NCBI GenBank assembly: GCA_903899015.1
Contig: CAIUHP010000113.1
Span: forward strand, 62,001-126,000
Length of the DNA stretch: 64,000 nucleotides
Origin: an uncultured Armatimonadota bacterium
GTDB lineage: Bacteria; Armatimonadota; Fimbriimonadia; Fimbriimonadales; Fimbriimonadaceae
Reading direction: 5' to 3'
Part shown: positions 1 to 10,178 of the stretch, one piece after another
Numbering within the stretch: the stretch's first letter is position 1
How the letters are laid out: each line of letters starts with the position of its first letter
Notes under the pieces: model-generated
Told to the model about the DNA's origin: nothing
Databases searched by the model: none
Seen by the model: the letters and a program-made list of their open reading frames with translations, nothing else
Program-made: the position numbers and the translations under genes

Positions 1-1
1 G

Positions 2-142
2 CATCCTGCCTGTGCAATCATTCGAACTAGCCGGGCTACCCTCTATCTGTTTGTAGAGTCAAAAATGAGAGGTTGCCTGATTAAAACTGTCAAGCACCAA
101 CGTGATGCCGAGCCCACCGAAGAACCTGACGACATCGAGTAA
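2..142 (+). CDS. 3' end of an unidentified gene (partial)
   Basis: The frame is open from the window edge to a TAA at 140-142 and gives 46 residues. The tail is acidic (DAEPTEEPDDIE). An internal ATG at 65 could also start a 25-residue ORF, but the frame continues upstream of it, so a truncated longer gene is more likely. Its place just before an efflux operon would suit a TetR- or MarR-type repressor, but nothing in the visible residues shows that. No family is recognised. Confidence 0.4.
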   Translation, partial: HPACAIIRTSRATLYLFVESKMRGCLIKTVKHQRDAEPTEEPDDIE

Positions 143-203
143 TTCAACTGGGCTCAATTGTTAAGAACGTTGAAGATATCTTCCTCATTCAAGAAACCTT
201 CTT

Positions 204-227
204 AGGGTCTTTTAAGACGGGGACCCT
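204..227 (+). promoter_or_regulatory. nested inverted repeat in the leader of the RND operon
   Basis: AGGGTC (204-209) pairs with GACCCT (222-227). Inside it, GTCTT (207-211) and AAGAC (214-218) form a second, alternative inverted repeat. The element ends two bases before the TTG at 230 and 26 bases before the ATG at 254. It could be a repressor operator or an RNA hairpin controlling the efflux genes. It carries no clear T-tract, so a plain terminator for the upstream gene is less likely. Confidence 0.4.
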
Positions 228-253
228 ATTTGATAAGCCAAAATCGCAACGGC

Positions 254-1870
254 ATGCAATTTCGACTTTATCGTGCATACGCTCTTCCCGCACTTCTACT
301 TCTGGCGATCGGATGTGGTCCTAAAGCGGCCCCGGCTGGAGAAGGAGACGACAAATCAGAAGGAGCAGCCGTTGCAGTAGAAACATCCCCGGTTTCGGTC
401 CGGTTGATGCGATCAACAATTCAGGCGCAGGGAATCTTTGTTGCACCGCAAGGTGGCTCGGTAAAGGTCGGAGCCGTTTCCGCGGGCCGAATCGCAAAAA
501 TTCTCGTCGTTGAAGGCGATCAGGTGCAGCCTAATCAACTCGTCGCAGTGCTCGATAACAAGATTTCAAGCGCCCAAGCTCAAAGCGCAGCAGCAGCGTT
601 ATCGATGGCTGAATCCACCGCAAAACAGTCTGTTCTCAATGCGAAGTCAAGTGAACTTGAGCAGGCTTCAAACTTAAAAATTGCCTTACTAGCCCAACGA
701 TCTGCGAAAGCCGAGCGGGAAGCAAATATCCGACTGGCAACACTTAATTTAGCCTCCGCCCAAGTTGCATTGACTCGCGCAACCGCCGGAAATCGACGAC
801 AAGAGGTTGCCCAAGCCGAACAAGCCGTTCGACAGGCTCAAGTCACACGTGATAGCGCAGCACGGGATGAAAAGCGCAATGAGCTTCTGCTTGAAAAGGG
901 CATTGTTTCCCAGAAGACGTACGACGACAGTAAGACCGCACTGGCGAACGCCGATGCCAGCCTCAAGAGCGCCCAAGCTCAGTTCGACCTTGTTAAAGAG
1001 GGCACCCGCTCTGAAGATATTGAATCGGCCAGACTCGCAATGCAGTCGGCCAAGCAAGCCTTAAAAAGCGCAAAAGAAGTTGGCGACCAAAAGGTTGAAC
1101 AAGCGGAAGAGGGCCTTCGTCAAGCGCAACAAGCGATCCTGCAAGTTCAAGCAAAGCGGCTTGAAGTCGAGGCGAATCAAAAGAGCGTTCTTCAGAAATC
1201 TGCGGATGCAGGCGCTGCCGTCGCAACCCAAGCGCTCACCGAAATTCGATCTCCTATAGCTGGCAGAGTAGCTCGACGACTGCTCAACCCAGGTGATACG
1301 CCCGATAATACCAACCCAATCCTAGAAATTGTCAGCGAAAGCAGTGGCTTAGACTTCAACGCTTCACTCCCGCCAACGGACGCGACGAACCTAGCTCCTA
1401 ACCAAATTGTCCTGATAACGACTGCCGGCTCTGAGGCAAAAGAGGTATCCGGAGTGGTGTTGAGTGTCGGGTTAGTCGACCCTCAGACTGGGCTGTTATC
1501 GGTTCGAATTCACTGCTCCAAGCCACCCCAAATCATCAAACCGGGAACATTTGGAACCGCTCGCATTATCGTTTCTCAAAATGCCAATGCACTAGTTGTT
1601 CCCAAACAAGCGGTCTTAGCGAAGGACAATGACGCCATTGTTTATGTCGTTAAGGGCGACAAAGCCTCAATGATCAAAATTCAGACTGGATCGGAAGAGG
1701 ACGGTTTTGTGGAAGTTAAGAAAGGCCTCGATAAGTCACAAACAGTAATAACCCTCGGAAATTACGAATTAAGTGATGGAAGCCCCATCAAGTTGCCAGA
1801 CGAAAAGAAGGAAGGCGGCAAGACCGAAGGCGACAAAGACGAGAAGCCAACCGGTGCAAAAGACAAGTGA
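254..1870 (+). CDS. RND efflux periplasmic adaptor lipoprotein (HlyD/MFP family)
   Basis: This is the membrane fusion protein of a tripartite RND pump, linking the inner-membrane permease to an outer-membrane channel. From the ATG at 254 the signal reads MQFRLYRAYALPALLLLAIGC, a lipoprotein signal with an LAIGC lipobox, so the mature protein should be lipid-anchored. An in-frame TTG at 230 with GGGG upstream is an alternative start adding 8 residues. A biotinyl-lipoyl-like half motif (GRIAKILVVEGDQVQPNQLV) is followed by an unusually long Ala/Gln/Lys-rich coiled-coil hairpin of about 200 residues, the second lipoyl half (TEIRSPIAGRVARRL), then beta-barrel domains and a Lys/Glu/Asp-rich tail. 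The stop overlaps the permease start (GTGA), so the two genes are translationally coupled. No outer-membrane TolC-like gene is in view. The substrate is unknown. Confidence 0.9.
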   Translation: MQFRLYRAYALPALLLLAIGCGPKAAPAGEGDDKSEGAAVAVETSPVSVRLMRSTIQAQGIFVAPQGGSVKVGAVSAGRIAKILVVEGDQVQPNQLVAVLDNKISSAQAQSAAAALSMAESTAKQSVLNAKSSELEQASNLKIALLAQRSAKAEREANIRLATLNLASAQVALTRATAGNRRQEVAQAEQAVRQAQVTRDSAARDEKRNELLLEKGIVSQKTYDDSKTALANADASLKSAQAQFDLVKEGTRSEDIESARLAMQSAKQALKSAKEVGDQKVEQAEEGLRQAQQAILQVQAKRLEVEANQKSVLQKSADAGAAVATQALTEIRSPIAGRVARRLLNPGDTPDNTNPILEIVSESSGLDFNASLPPTDATNLAPNQIVLITTAGSEAKEVSGVVLSVGLVDPQTGLLSVRIHCSKPPQIIKPGTFGTARIIVSQNANALVVPKQAVLAKDNDAIVYVVKGDKASMIKIQTGSEEDGFVEVKKGLDKSQTVITLGNYELSDGSPIKLPDEKKEGGKTEGDKDEKPTGAKDK

Positions 1871-4800
1871 ATATCAGCGCTTTTGCTACCAAAAATATCA
1901 AGGCGATTCTATTCGTCACCGTTGCCTTATGCTTAATGGGCGTAGCAGCGTATCGGGTGTTTCCGGTCTCTATCCTCCCAGATGTAACGTTCCCTCGCGT
2001 CATCGTCATTGCGGAGTCGGGTGACCGACCTGTCAAGAGTTTGGAAGTTTCCGTAACTCGCCCAATTGAAGAGGCACTTAGCACCTTGCCCGATGTTAAG
2101 CGAGTTCAATCTCGAACGGAAAGAGGTTCTACTGAATTATCAGTTAGCTTCGCTTGGGGCACAGACGTTTATATGGCCGAGCAATTAGTCAATGCTCGCG
2201 TGAACCAGATTCGACCCGATTTACCGTCTGATACCGCGATTGAGATTGAGCGAATGAATCCGACTGTCTTCCCAGTAATGGGTCTGACACTCAACGCGAA
2301 GAACCTGAGCCAGAGCGAACTCTATGAACTTGCGGCTTACAAATTAAAGCCTCGGCTTTCCCGAGTTGCCGGTGTTGCCAGAGTCGTCATTCAGGGCGGC
2401 CAGATTCCTGAATACCAAGTTGAGGCAGATCCCCAGAAACTTCAGCAGTATCACCTCTCGCTCGAAGACCTGAGCCAGGCTATCACAAAGGGAAACATCA
2501 TTCGGTCGGTTGGAAAGATGGACTACCAGTACCAGCGATTCCAGGTGATTGTGACTGGAGAGACCGCGGACATCGATACGATCGGCAAGTTATCTATTAG
2601 CCAAAAGAACGGAATACCCATCCTTGTAAATCAAGTTGCGACGGTGCATCCGAGCTTTGAAGACAAATCTACGATTGTCTCTGCCAACGGCTCTGAATCA
2701 GTACTTCTCAATATCGTGCGCCAGCCGAGCGCCAATTCAGTTTCAATGGTCGAGGCGGTAAGGGCTGAGCTAGCCAAGATGAAACCCTCCCTGCCCCACG
2801 GAGTGAATGTTGGCGTCTTTTACGATCAATCCACCCTCATTAAAGATGCCGTGCAGAGTGTGGAAGAAGCCGTTTTGATCGGTGCCCTCCTTGCCGTTGT
2901 CGTGCTTATGCTGTTCTTGGGTGACATTCGAGCCACATTGGTTACGGCCGCGATCATCCCAGCAACCGTACTCATAACCTTTCTTGTCATGAGACTGGCG
3001 GGATTGACCCTCAACCTCATGACCCTCGGTGCCTTGGCAGTGGGTATTGGTCTCGTCATTGATGATGCGATCGTTGTTGTTGAAAATGTTTTCCACCACA
3101 TGACGGTTGGCGAATCGGTGCGGTCAGCCGTCCAAAATGCGGCCAAAGAGATCGCGGCACCCATGATTTCTTCTACCTTGACGACGGTTGTGGTGTTCCT
3201 TCCCCTCGTCCTTTTGCAAGGCGTGGCGGGCGCTTTCTTCACTGCACTGGCCGTCACGCTTGCGATTGCCTTGATGGTTTCCCTTCTCCTTGCGCTCCTT
3301 GCAAGCCCAAGTCTTTGTGCGGCCTTCCTTAAGAATCGAGCTGGCCAAAAGGAACATGGAAGGTTATTCGACCGCTTCCTTCACGGTTATGAGCGATTGC
3401 TCCGATGGATGATTCGAATGCCATGGGTTTCTGGAATCTTGGCCCTAGCGGCGATCGCATGTATTGTTGTACTAGGCCCTAAACTCAAAACCGGATTCAT
3501 GCCTGCGATGGATGAGGGCGCGTTTATTCTCGACTATCTTTCACCCCCAGGGACAACTCTCGAAGAGAGCAATCGGCTTCTGTTAAAGGTTGACCAAGTT
3601 CTTAAGGAGACTCCAGAAGTCGACGTATTTTCACGACGTACCGGCACCGAACTTGGCTTTTCGATCACCGAGCCCAATAAGGGTGACTACGCGGTCGTTC
3701 TCAAACGAGACCGGAAACGCAAGATTGATGATGTCATCGCTGATGTCAGGAAACGTGTTCAAGCATCCGCCCCTGGGCTCGACATCGACTTTGCTCAGGT
3801 TCTTCAAGATCTTATTGGCGATCTAGCCGGTGATCCCGCTCCCATCGAAATTAAGCTTTTCGGCGAAGATAAGGCTCAACTAGAAAAGATTGCCGGTGAC
3901 CTCGCGGACAAACTCGGCAAGGTGAAAGGCCTTGTCGACATTAAATCGGGCGTCATCGTCAATGGGCCAACGTTAAACTTCAAAGTGGATCCGGTCCGAG
4001 CCGGACGCTTGAGCATGACCGCCGATGATGTCGCCGCACAGGCCACTGACGCAATCTTCGGTGAAGTTTCTACCAAAGTTATCCGCGGCGATCGCCAGAT
4101 CCCAGTCCGAATTCGTTACCCAGCTTCCTATCGGCAAGATCCGCTTCATATTCAATCGATCCCGATCCACACTCCCGGTGGCGCGGATGTACCTCTTGGA
4201 TCTCTAGCGACGATTGAAACACAATCCGGAACTACCGAAGGTTATCGGCAGGATCAGAGAAGAATGATCGGGGTTACGATGAACCTGGAAGGAATCGATC
4301 TTGGGAGTGCGGTTCCAAAAGTCAAGAAAATACTTGCCGATACCCCGATGCCAGCAGGAGTGACTACCGTCATCGGCGGACTTTTCGAGAGTCAATCGGA
4401 ATCGTTTAACAACCTGATTCAGGTGTTAGCCATCGCGATCCTCCTTGTCTACATCGTCATGCTCTTCCAGTTCGGGTCCTTTACCTGCCCAACTGTAATC
4501 ATGCTCCTGATGCCGCTCGCACTTGCAGGCGCAGTTCTCGCACTCTATTTCACGGGAACGGCATTGAATGTGTCTTCGTTTATGGGGTCCATCATGCTCG
4601 TAGGAGTAGTCGTCAAAAACGGAATCTTGTTGCTGGATCGCGTCCAACAAGCCGAGCGCAAAGGGTCCTCCCTGACGGAAGCAATACTTGAAGCAGGTCA
4701 TCAGCGGTTACGTCCGATTCTTATGACAACCTTAACCGCAATGCTAGGTCTATTCCCCCTAGCGTTGGGATTAGGAGCTGGTGCAGAGATGCAGCAACCA

Positions 4801-4923
4801 TTGGCAATCTCCGTAATAGGTGGGCTCGGGTTCTCTACAGTTCTTACCTTGCTTATTGGACCAATTCTTTACAGCATGTTCCGGTCTTGGCAATTAAAAA
4901 GAGAAACTCCGAAAGCCGCGTAA
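1867..4923 (+). CDS. RND efflux permease (AcrB/HAE1-like)
   Basis: This 1018-residue inner-membrane proton-driven pump has the usual RND length. It has an N-terminal TM helix, a periplasmic porter domain (PIEEALSTLPDVKRVQSRT), TM2-6 with the proton-relay Asp pair in GIGLVIDDAIVVVEN (residues 399-400), a second periplasmic loop, and TM8-12 with VGVVVKNGILLLDR. It starts at a GTG inside the adaptor stop codon. The intact Asp pair indicates a functional transporter. The HAE1-like sequence suggests organic substrates such as drugs, lipids or bile-type compounds over metals, but specificity cannot be read from the sequence. Confidence 0.93.
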   Translation: MNISAFATKNIKAILFVTVALCLMGVAAYRVFPVSILPDVTFPRVIVIAESGDRPVKSLEVSVTRPIEEALSTLPDVKRVQSRTERGSTELSVSFAWGTDVYMAEQLVNARVNQIRPDLPSDTAIEIERMNPTVFPVMGLTLNAKNLSQSELYELAAYKLKPRLSRVAGVARVVIQGGQIPEYQVEADPQKLQQYHLSLEDLSQAITKGNIIRSVGKMDYQYQRFQVIVTGETADIDTIGKLSISQKNGIPILVNQVATVHPSFEDKSTIVSANGSESVLLNIVRQPSANSVSMVEAVRAELAKMKPSLPHGVNVGVFYDQSTLIKDAVQSVEEAVLIGALLAVVVLMLFLGDIRATLVTAAIIPATVLITFLVMRLAGLTLNLMTLGALAVGIGLVIDDAIVVVENVFHHMTVGESVRSAVQNAAKEIAAPMISSTLTTVVVFLPLVLLQGVAGAFFTALAVTLAIALMVSLLLALLASPSLCAAFLKNRAGQKEHGRLFDRFLHGYERLLRWMIRMPWVSGILALAAIACIVVLGPKLKTGFMPAMDEGAFILDYLSPPGTTLEESNRLLLKVDQVLKETPEVDVFSRRTGTELGFSITEPNKGDYAVVLKRDRKRKIDDVIADVRKRVQASAPGLDIDFAQVLQDLIGDLAGDPAPIEIKLFGEDKAQLEKIAGDLADKLGKVKGLVDIKSGVIVNGPTLNFKVDPVRAGRLSMTADDVAAQATDAIFGEVSTKVIRGDRQIPVRIRYPASYRQDPLHIQSIPIHTPGGADVPLGSLATIETQSGTTEGYRQDQRRMIGVTMNLEGIDLGSAVPKVKKILADTPMPAGVTTVIGGLFESQSESFNNLIQVLAIAILLVYIVMLFQFGSFTCPTVIMLLMPLALAGAVLALYFTGTALNVSSFMGSIMLVGVVVKNGILLLDRVQQAERKGSSLTEAILEAGHQRLRPILMTTLTAMLGLFPLALGLGAGAEMQQPLAISVIGGLGFSTVLTLLIGPILYSMFRSWQLKRETPKAA

Positions 4924-5115
4924 TATCGAGCTAAATCACTAAAAGACTTCTCTCCTTGCAACACTAGACTTATTTAGAATCTATCACTTGCTTGTTGTGC
5001 GTTAAAAAATCCTCCCGATTAGCTATTAGTTGGGACTCCCAAATTCATAGGTTAACCGTCTATATTGAACACAGAGGAATCCCGATACATTTCTCGGGTC
5101 AACTTGGGCCAAATT

Positions 5116-5745
5116 ATGAGCAACGACGCAGAATCACCACAAACTCCTGCGTCGATTCCCAAATCCATAGATTGGAAGAGGCTCTCCCAGTATCTCGAAA
5201 CGTTCCTTGTCGTCATTGTCATCTCCTTCCTTCAGTTCATCGCTAATTCCATGATGGAGGAGCGTGCGCGCTATACCTTGATGCTGATCGGCACGTGCTA
5301 CGGAACTTGGCGTGGAGGCAAGGGGCCGGGAGTTTTTGCACTCCTCTTGTCGGGGTTAATAGGAGCCTATGTCCTTACCCACCAGCACTTTACGATGGTC
5401 ATCCAAGACATCGTAGGTTCCTTTAGTCTAACCCTCTATCTTTTAGTGGGTGCTGTGATTATCGTGTTCGGCGAATCCCAGCGAAAAGAACGCAAGCGCG
5501 CTCAGGACAATGAAGCGAAACTCATCGTTGCACTCTCTGATTTGGCCAAGGCGAACGAGACTCTAGAGCATCTCCTGGAGGTTCGCCAAGAAGAGCTCAG
5601 TGAGATCAAGCGATTTGTTGCCGAAGAAGAACTACCAGATTCTTTGTCGGCGAAAAGGATTGGAGACGCCTATTTTCAACAAATCGAAGAAGAGGCTTAC
5701 CTTCATGAACCTCCAGTAGAAGGCACCCAAGACCCCAAACCATAG
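5116..5745 (+). CDS. DUF4118-like membrane sensor without a kinase domain
   Basis: The start is set at ATG 5116; an upstream TTG at 5065 is in frame but unlikely. The protein has about 209 residues. Residues about 27-125 contain several hydrophobic helices with the YGTWRGGKGPGVFALLLSG segment, typical of the DUF4118 (KdpD-like) membrane domain seen at the N-terminus of sensor kinases. A highly charged coiled coil follows (QRKERKRAQDNEAKL to about residue 180), then an acidic tail. No histidine-kinase, PAS or response-regulator domain follows before the stop. It may be an orphan input module acting through a partner. It stands alone between the RND operon and the MFS gene. Confidence 0.65.
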   Translation: MSNDAESPQTPASIPKSIDWKRLSQYLETFLVVIVISFLQFIANSMMEERARYTLMLIGTCYGTWRGGKGPGVFALLLSGLIGAYVLTHQHFTMVIQDIVGSFSLTLYLLVGAVIIVFGESQRKERKRAQDNEAKLIVALSDLAKANETLEHLLEVRQEELSEIKRFVAEEELPDSLSAKRIGDAYFQQIEEEAYLHEPPVEGTQDPKP

Positions 5746-5958
5746 TCGAACCGTCTCGAGCCGGAGAGTTGAAACCGAGTTCGGCGACAGAAATCTCACG
5801 AAATGGGAAGTTCGTCACACGAAACAAGCGTCTTTGAACTAAGATGATCGGGTGACTTTCACCGAGGAGAGGTTTCGCAACTGCGGCAACAATTGCCGAG
5901 TCGATAAGCTAAATATGTCTGTGCCCCAATCGCATTTGTCTCACGACGGCGGGGCAAT

Positions 5959-7602
5959 ATGACATTAGAAAAGCCAGCAACAAGGTTTCGTTGGACCATC
6001 TGTGCACTCGTCTTCTTTGCGATGACGGTGAACTATCTAGACCGCCAATTATTTTCCGTACTGGTTCCCTTCTTCGAAGATGACCTCAAGTTAGGTCCGA
6101 CCGATCTGGCGTTGATCAACGTTAGTTTCATCTTGCCATATGGGTATTCGATGCTCTTTGTCGGTCGATTCATCGATAAAGTTGGCACCCGAAAAGGACT
6201 CACTGCAGCCTACATCCTTTGGAGCATTGCTTCAGCCGCCCATGCACTCGTTCGAAGTCTCTTTGGTTTTGTAGGTATTCGTTTCCTCTTAGGAGTTGGC
6301 GAATCCGGCATGTATCCGAGTGCAGTAAAGACCATTGCCGATTGGTTTCCTAAAAAGGAGCGAGCCACCGGAATTGGCATCTTTAATGCGGGCTCGAACG
6401 TAGGCGCGATTCTTGCTCCACTGCTTGGAGTGTGGATTGCAATGACTCCCGCCCTCGGTTGGAGAGCATGTTTCCTCATTACGGGTAGTTGCGGTCTTGT
6501 TTGGATCTTCTTTTGGCTGCCAACTTATCGTCAGCCTGAAAATCATCCCAAAGTTTCCGCTTCTGAATTGGCCTACATCCAAAGTGAGCCGGACGCTCCG
6601 CAACATTCCCTTTCCTTTGCTCAGTTGTTCGCGATGAGGCCGGTTTATGGATTGGCAATCGCAAAGGCCCTTTCCGACGCACCACTTTGGTTCTATCTGA
6701 CATGGATGCCCAAGATTCTTGTCGATCAATTCCATGTAACCCCTGGCTTTATGGCACTAGCTATTCCGGTGGTCTACATCGTCGCCGACCTCGGATCGAT
6801 CGCGGGAGGGTGGATGTCCTCGTTCCTCCTACAGAAAGGATTCGACCTTAATCGCGCAAGAAAGCTTCCAATGCTTACTTGCGCAACCCTAGTCGTACCG
6901 GTCGCTTCGGTTGGGCTTCTAGTTGACCATGCACCCATATTAGGAATTCCCTGTGTTTTTTGGGCAGTGGGAGCAATGGCACTAGCTGCAGGGGCCCATC
7001 AAGGTTGGAGCACGAATTTGTTCACGATCATTTCCGACACCGTTCCTCAAGGTTCGATGGCAATGGCAGTCGGAGCCATCAACGGTTTCGCAATGATTGG
7101 CGTCTCCGTAATGCAGTTCTTCGTGGGGCGGACGGTCCAGCTAACGAGTTCGTATACGCTTCCCTTTTTGGTGTCAGGAAGCCTTTACTTGGTTGCCTTC
7201 GTGTTTCTCCAATTGATCGTTCCTCGGGTGGAACAGACCATGCCGACAAAACTCGCGAAGATCCCACTCGTGATTGCTGGAGGGCTCGCCATGCTCGCAG
7301 GACTGGGCTTCCTTCAATATCAAGTCAATCGCCCCCCATACGCTGACATTGTTGAATACCGATCGAAGCGAGCGGTAGAACTCAAGTCAGATTCACAAGT
7401 AGTAGAAGGCCCCAAGGCGAAAGTCGGTTGGATGGATGCCCAATGGTTTGAGTGGAAGCTGGCCAATGGTAAAGACAAAATTGAGCTTGTCAAATTTGAC
7501 ACCCATGGACACCCATTTATCGAGTCAAAGGGTGTGAAAGCCTCCAAATATAAAGGGCCTGCGCTGAGTACGGTATCAGCTGGTTTTCATCCTGCCGGCT
7601 AA
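5959..7602 (+). CDS. MFS transporter, anion:cation symporter type, with C-terminal extension
   Basis: This major facilitator protein has 12 predicted helices. The N-terminal TVNYLDRQLFSVLVPFFEDD and the RFLLGVGESGMYPSAVK motif resemble hexuronate/glucarate-type ACS family members, so a sugar acid is a plausible substrate. The start ATG 5959 follows GGCGGGG at a usual distance. After the normal MFS fold ends near residue 430 there is a thirteenth hydrophobic segment (PLVIAGGLAMLAGLGFL) and then about 95 soluble residues with FDTHGHPFIESKG, which should lie outside the membrane. This extension is not part of the family. The GH95 gene downstream suggests a link to sugar uptake. Confidence 0.85.
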   Translation: MTLEKPATRFRWTICALVFFAMTVNYLDRQLFSVLVPFFEDDLKLGPTDLALINVSFILPYGYSMLFVGRFIDKVGTRKGLTAAYILWSIASAAHALVRSLFGFVGIRFLLGVGESGMYPSAVKTIADWFPKKERATGIGIFNAGSNVGAILAPLLGVWIAMTPALGWRACFLITGSCGLVWIFFWLPTYRQPENHPKVSASELAYIQSEPDAPQHSLSFAQLFAMRPVYGLAIAKALSDAPLWFYLTWMPKILVDQFHVTPGFMALAIPVVYIVADLGSIAGGWMSSFLLQKGFDLNRARKLPMLTCATLVVPVASVGLLVDHAPILGIPCVFWAVGAMALAAGAHQGWSTNLFTIISDTVPQGSMAMAVGAINGFAMIGVSVMQFFVGRTVQLTSSYTLPFLVSGSLYLVAFVFLQLIVPRVEQTMPTKLAKIPLVIAGGLAMLAGLGFLQYQVNRPPYADIVEYRSKRAVELKSDSQVVEGPKAKVGWMDAQWFEWKLANGKDKIELVKFDTHGHPFIESKGVKASKYKGPALSTVSAGFHPAG

Positions 7603-7727
7603 ACCCTCGACGAATTGAACCGCATTGTTTTATCCTGTAGTAACTCCGTGAATCTTCCAGACGCGCACCAAACGGTTAGTGGCCTACTACTAATTTTCCT
7701 AAATTCCAACCCCATCATGGTGAAAAA

Positions 7728-10127
7728 ATGAGCTTTCCAAGTCGCAGACAAATCATAGCCGCCGGACTCAACGCAGTGGCCGCCGGCCCCTTATCGCGAA
7801 TCGCGAAAGTAATCCATCTCGGTGGGGCCGAGTCAGAGTCAGTTGCATTCAGTGGTTTCCCGGACGACCATCAGAATACGAGGCTCTGGTATCACGGACC
7901 TGCGGAAGAATGGGTGGAAGCGTTACCCGTTGGCAATGGTCATCTCGGAGCCATGATTTTTGGTGGCGTCAATACCGAACGCATTCAACTAAACGAAGGA
8001 ACCCTTTGGGCCGGTAGCCCTCATGTCTACGATATTCCTGAGGCATTAGGGGCCTTGCCAGAGATCCGGAAACTCATATTTGCCGGCAAGATAAAAGAAG
8101 CCCAGGACCTCGCAAACAAGAAATTTATGAGCCAACCGCTCGGTCAGCTTCAATACCAGACCGTCGGTGAACTGCAGCTAGCCTTCTCGAGTAGCGAGCC
8201 AACTATCGATGCTTATCGTCGTGAGCTTGATATCAAGCAAGCAGTACATACCGTCAGCTATCGGCAAGGCGGAGTCCAATTCAAGCGTGAAACATTCTGC
8301 AGCTATCCTGACCGTGTATTGGTGATCCAATTAACGGCTAGTACCCCGGGTGCAATCAACTTTAAAGCAAGGTTTTCGAGTCCCCAGCATTCAAAAGTCG
8401 TGACAAACGGCTCGGATCTTGAGCTTTCTGGGGTGGGTTCTGATTCCGAAGGCATCTTAGGACAAGTTCGATTTCTCGCGAGTCTGCGCGTGCAAGCTCA
8501 AGGCGGAACGGTAACGCCTCACGAAGACTACATTTCAGTCGATGGAGCTAACTCCGTCACTTTGCTTGTCGCGATTGCCACCAACTTTAGATCCTATAAA
8601 GATCTTTCAGGCGACCCTGTCGCCAGAGTCAAGAAGCACCTTGACGCGGCTGCTCTGCAGAAGGTCGATAAACTCAAGAAGACCCATGTGGCAGATCACC
8701 AAAAGATCTTCGATCGAGTGCAATTTAGACTAGCTGCACCTGCGACCAAAGACTCAACAGAAGAGCGAATCAATGCTTTCCAAGATGGACACGACCTGAC
8801 TCTGCCCGTTCTTTACTTCAACTACGGTCGCTATCTCATGATTGCCTGCTCCCGTCCGGGAGGCAAGCCAGCTACTTTACAGGGCCTTTGGAACGACAGC
8901 CTCACTCCACCTTGGGGATCGAAATACACCACGAACATCAATACGGAGATGAACTATTGGCCCGCAGAAACCTGCGCGCTGAGTGAATGCCACGAACCCC
9001 TTTTTGATCTCATCAAGGACATCTCGGTTACCGGTCAGAACACCGCCAAGGTCCACTACGGCGCGAAAGGCTGGGTCCTCCACCATAACACGGATCAATG
9101 GCGAGGCACCGCCCCCATCGATGGCGCAGCTTGGGGGATATGGCAAACCGGAGGCGCGTGGCTCTCCACCCACTTGTGGCAGAATTACCTTTTCGGCCAA
9201 GACAAGGTTGCCCTCGCTAAGCACTACCCGTTGATGAAGGGAGCGGCGGAGTTTTTTGTCGATGCACTGGTTCCTCATCCCGAAAAAGGCTGGCTCGTTA
9301 CGTGCCCTTCGGCATCCCCTGAAAATTCACATCATCCGGGCGAGGGCCTGTGCGCGGGTCCAACCATGGATATGCAGATTGTCCGTGACCTATTTGAAGC
9401 ATGCATCGAATCATCACAGGTTCTTGATCTTGACCCTGAATTTCGCCATCACCTCGAAGTCCTTCGCTCCAAGTTAGCACCTATGCAAATCGGGAACCAC
9501 GGTCAACTTCAAGAGTGGCTTGACGATTGGGATCAGTATGCTCCCGAACAACACCATCGACATGTTTCACACATGTATGGCCTTTTCCCCAGCCACCAAA
9601 TTCATCCCGTTCAAACACCTGAGCTATTTGCGGCCGCAAAAAGGTCGCTAGAGATTCGTGGCGATGAAGGTACCGGTTGGAGCCTCGCTTGGAAGATTAA
9701 TCTGTGGGCTCGCCTTCTGGATGGCGATCATGCTCTTCGATTAGTGAAGGACGCCTTGCGGTCGGTCCGTGGCAGAGGCACCAGCTACAGTGGCGGAGGC
9801 GGAGTCTTCCCCAACCTATTCGATGCCCATCCTCCTTTCCAGATTGATGGAAACTTCGGATTCACTTCTGGTGTCGCCGAGATGCTACTTCAGAGTCATG
9901 CAAACGAACTTCATCTGTTGCCGGCCCTGCCGAGTAGCTGGCAACACGGAGAAATAATCGGGCTCAGGGCTCGTGGAGGGTTCGACGTAACTCTCCACTG
10001 GAAAGATGGAACCCTTAAAAGGGCAGTTATTCATTCCAAACTTGGCGGCAAAACAAGTGCCCGGTACCGCGATCAAGTTCACCAAATCGATATCATGGCT
10101 GGACAAAGCCAAACGATTGATTTCTAA
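7728..10127 (+). CDS. GH95 family glycosidase, probable alpha-L-fucosidase
   Basis: This 799-residue secreted enzyme has a possible Tat-type leader ([16 protein letters not shown]). The GH95 signatures run in order: [19 protein letters not shown] and [13 protein letters not shown] at the N-terminal beta domain, [14 protein letters not shown], the acid-residue region [15 protein letters not shown], and [20 protein letters not shown] carrying the Asp expected to work in the inverting mechanism with the nearby Asn residues. Length and order are normal for the family, which cleaves alpha-1,2-fucose (some members act on L-galactose) from plant or animal glycans. A bidirectional hairpin follows the gene. 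A second fucosidase (GH29) lies at 55.5 kb. Confidence 0.9.
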   Translation: MSFPSRRQIIAAGLNAVAAGPLSRIAKVIHLGGAESESVAFSGFPDDHQNTRLWYHGPAEEWVEALPVGNGHLGAMIFGGVNTERIQLNEGTLWAGSPHVYDIPEALGALPEIRKLIFAGKIKEAQDLANKKFMSQPLGQLQYQTVGELQLAFSSSEPTIDAYRRELDIKQAVHTVSYRQGGVQFKRETFCSYPDRVLVIQLTASTPGAINFKARFSSPQHSKVVTNGSDLELSGVGSDSEGILGQVRFLASLRVQAQGGTVTPHEDYISVDGANSVTLLVAIATNFRSYKDLSGDPVARVKKHLDAAALQKVDKLKKTHVADHQKIFDRVQFRLAAPATKDSTEERINAFQDGHDLTLPVLYFNYGRYLMIACSRPGGKPATLQGLWNDSLTPPWGSKYTTNINTEMNYWPAETCALSECHEPLFDLIKDISVTGQNTAKVHYGAKGWVLHHNTDQWRGTAPIDGAAWGIWQTGGAWLSTHLWQNYLFGQDKVALAKHYPLMKGAAEFFVDALVPHPEKGWLVTCPSASPENSHHPGEGLCAGPTMDMQIVRDLFEACIESSQVLDLDPEFRHHLEVLRSKLAPMQIGNHGQLQEWLDDWDQYAPEQHHRHVSHMYGLFPSHQIHPVQTPELFAAAKRSLEIRGDEGTGWSLAWKINLWARLLDGDHALRLVKDALRSVRGRGTSYSGGGGVFPNLFDAHPPFQIDGNFGFTSGVAEMLLQSHANELHLLPALPSSWQHGEIIGLRARGGFDVTLHWKDGTLKRAVIHSKLGGKTSARYRDQVHQIDIMAGQSQTIDF

Positions 10128-10134
10128 TTTCACC

Positions 10135-10168
10135 GCTCCTGGCTAGCGAGATTTCGCAAGCCAGGAGC
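10135..10168. terminator. terminator hairpin between convergent genes
   Basis: GCTCCTGGCT (10135-10144) pairs perfectly with AGCCAGGAGC (10159-10168), with a 14-base loop. It sits between the GH95 stop and the stop of the convergent pseudopilin gene. T/A-rich flanks on both sides suit bidirectional termination. Confidence 0.75.
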
Positions 10169-10178
10169 CTTAGTTTGA

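Noticed and set aside
2770-3357. Long open frames antisense to the RND permease
   Set aside because: They lie wholly inside a well-supported RND gene, have low-complexity translations and no ribosome sites. They are codon-bias shadows.
5037-5173. Near-repeat TCCCAAATYCATAGRTT at 5037-5053 and 5157-5173
   Set aside because: Only two copies with mismatches, one inside a coding region and one outside. Probably chance.
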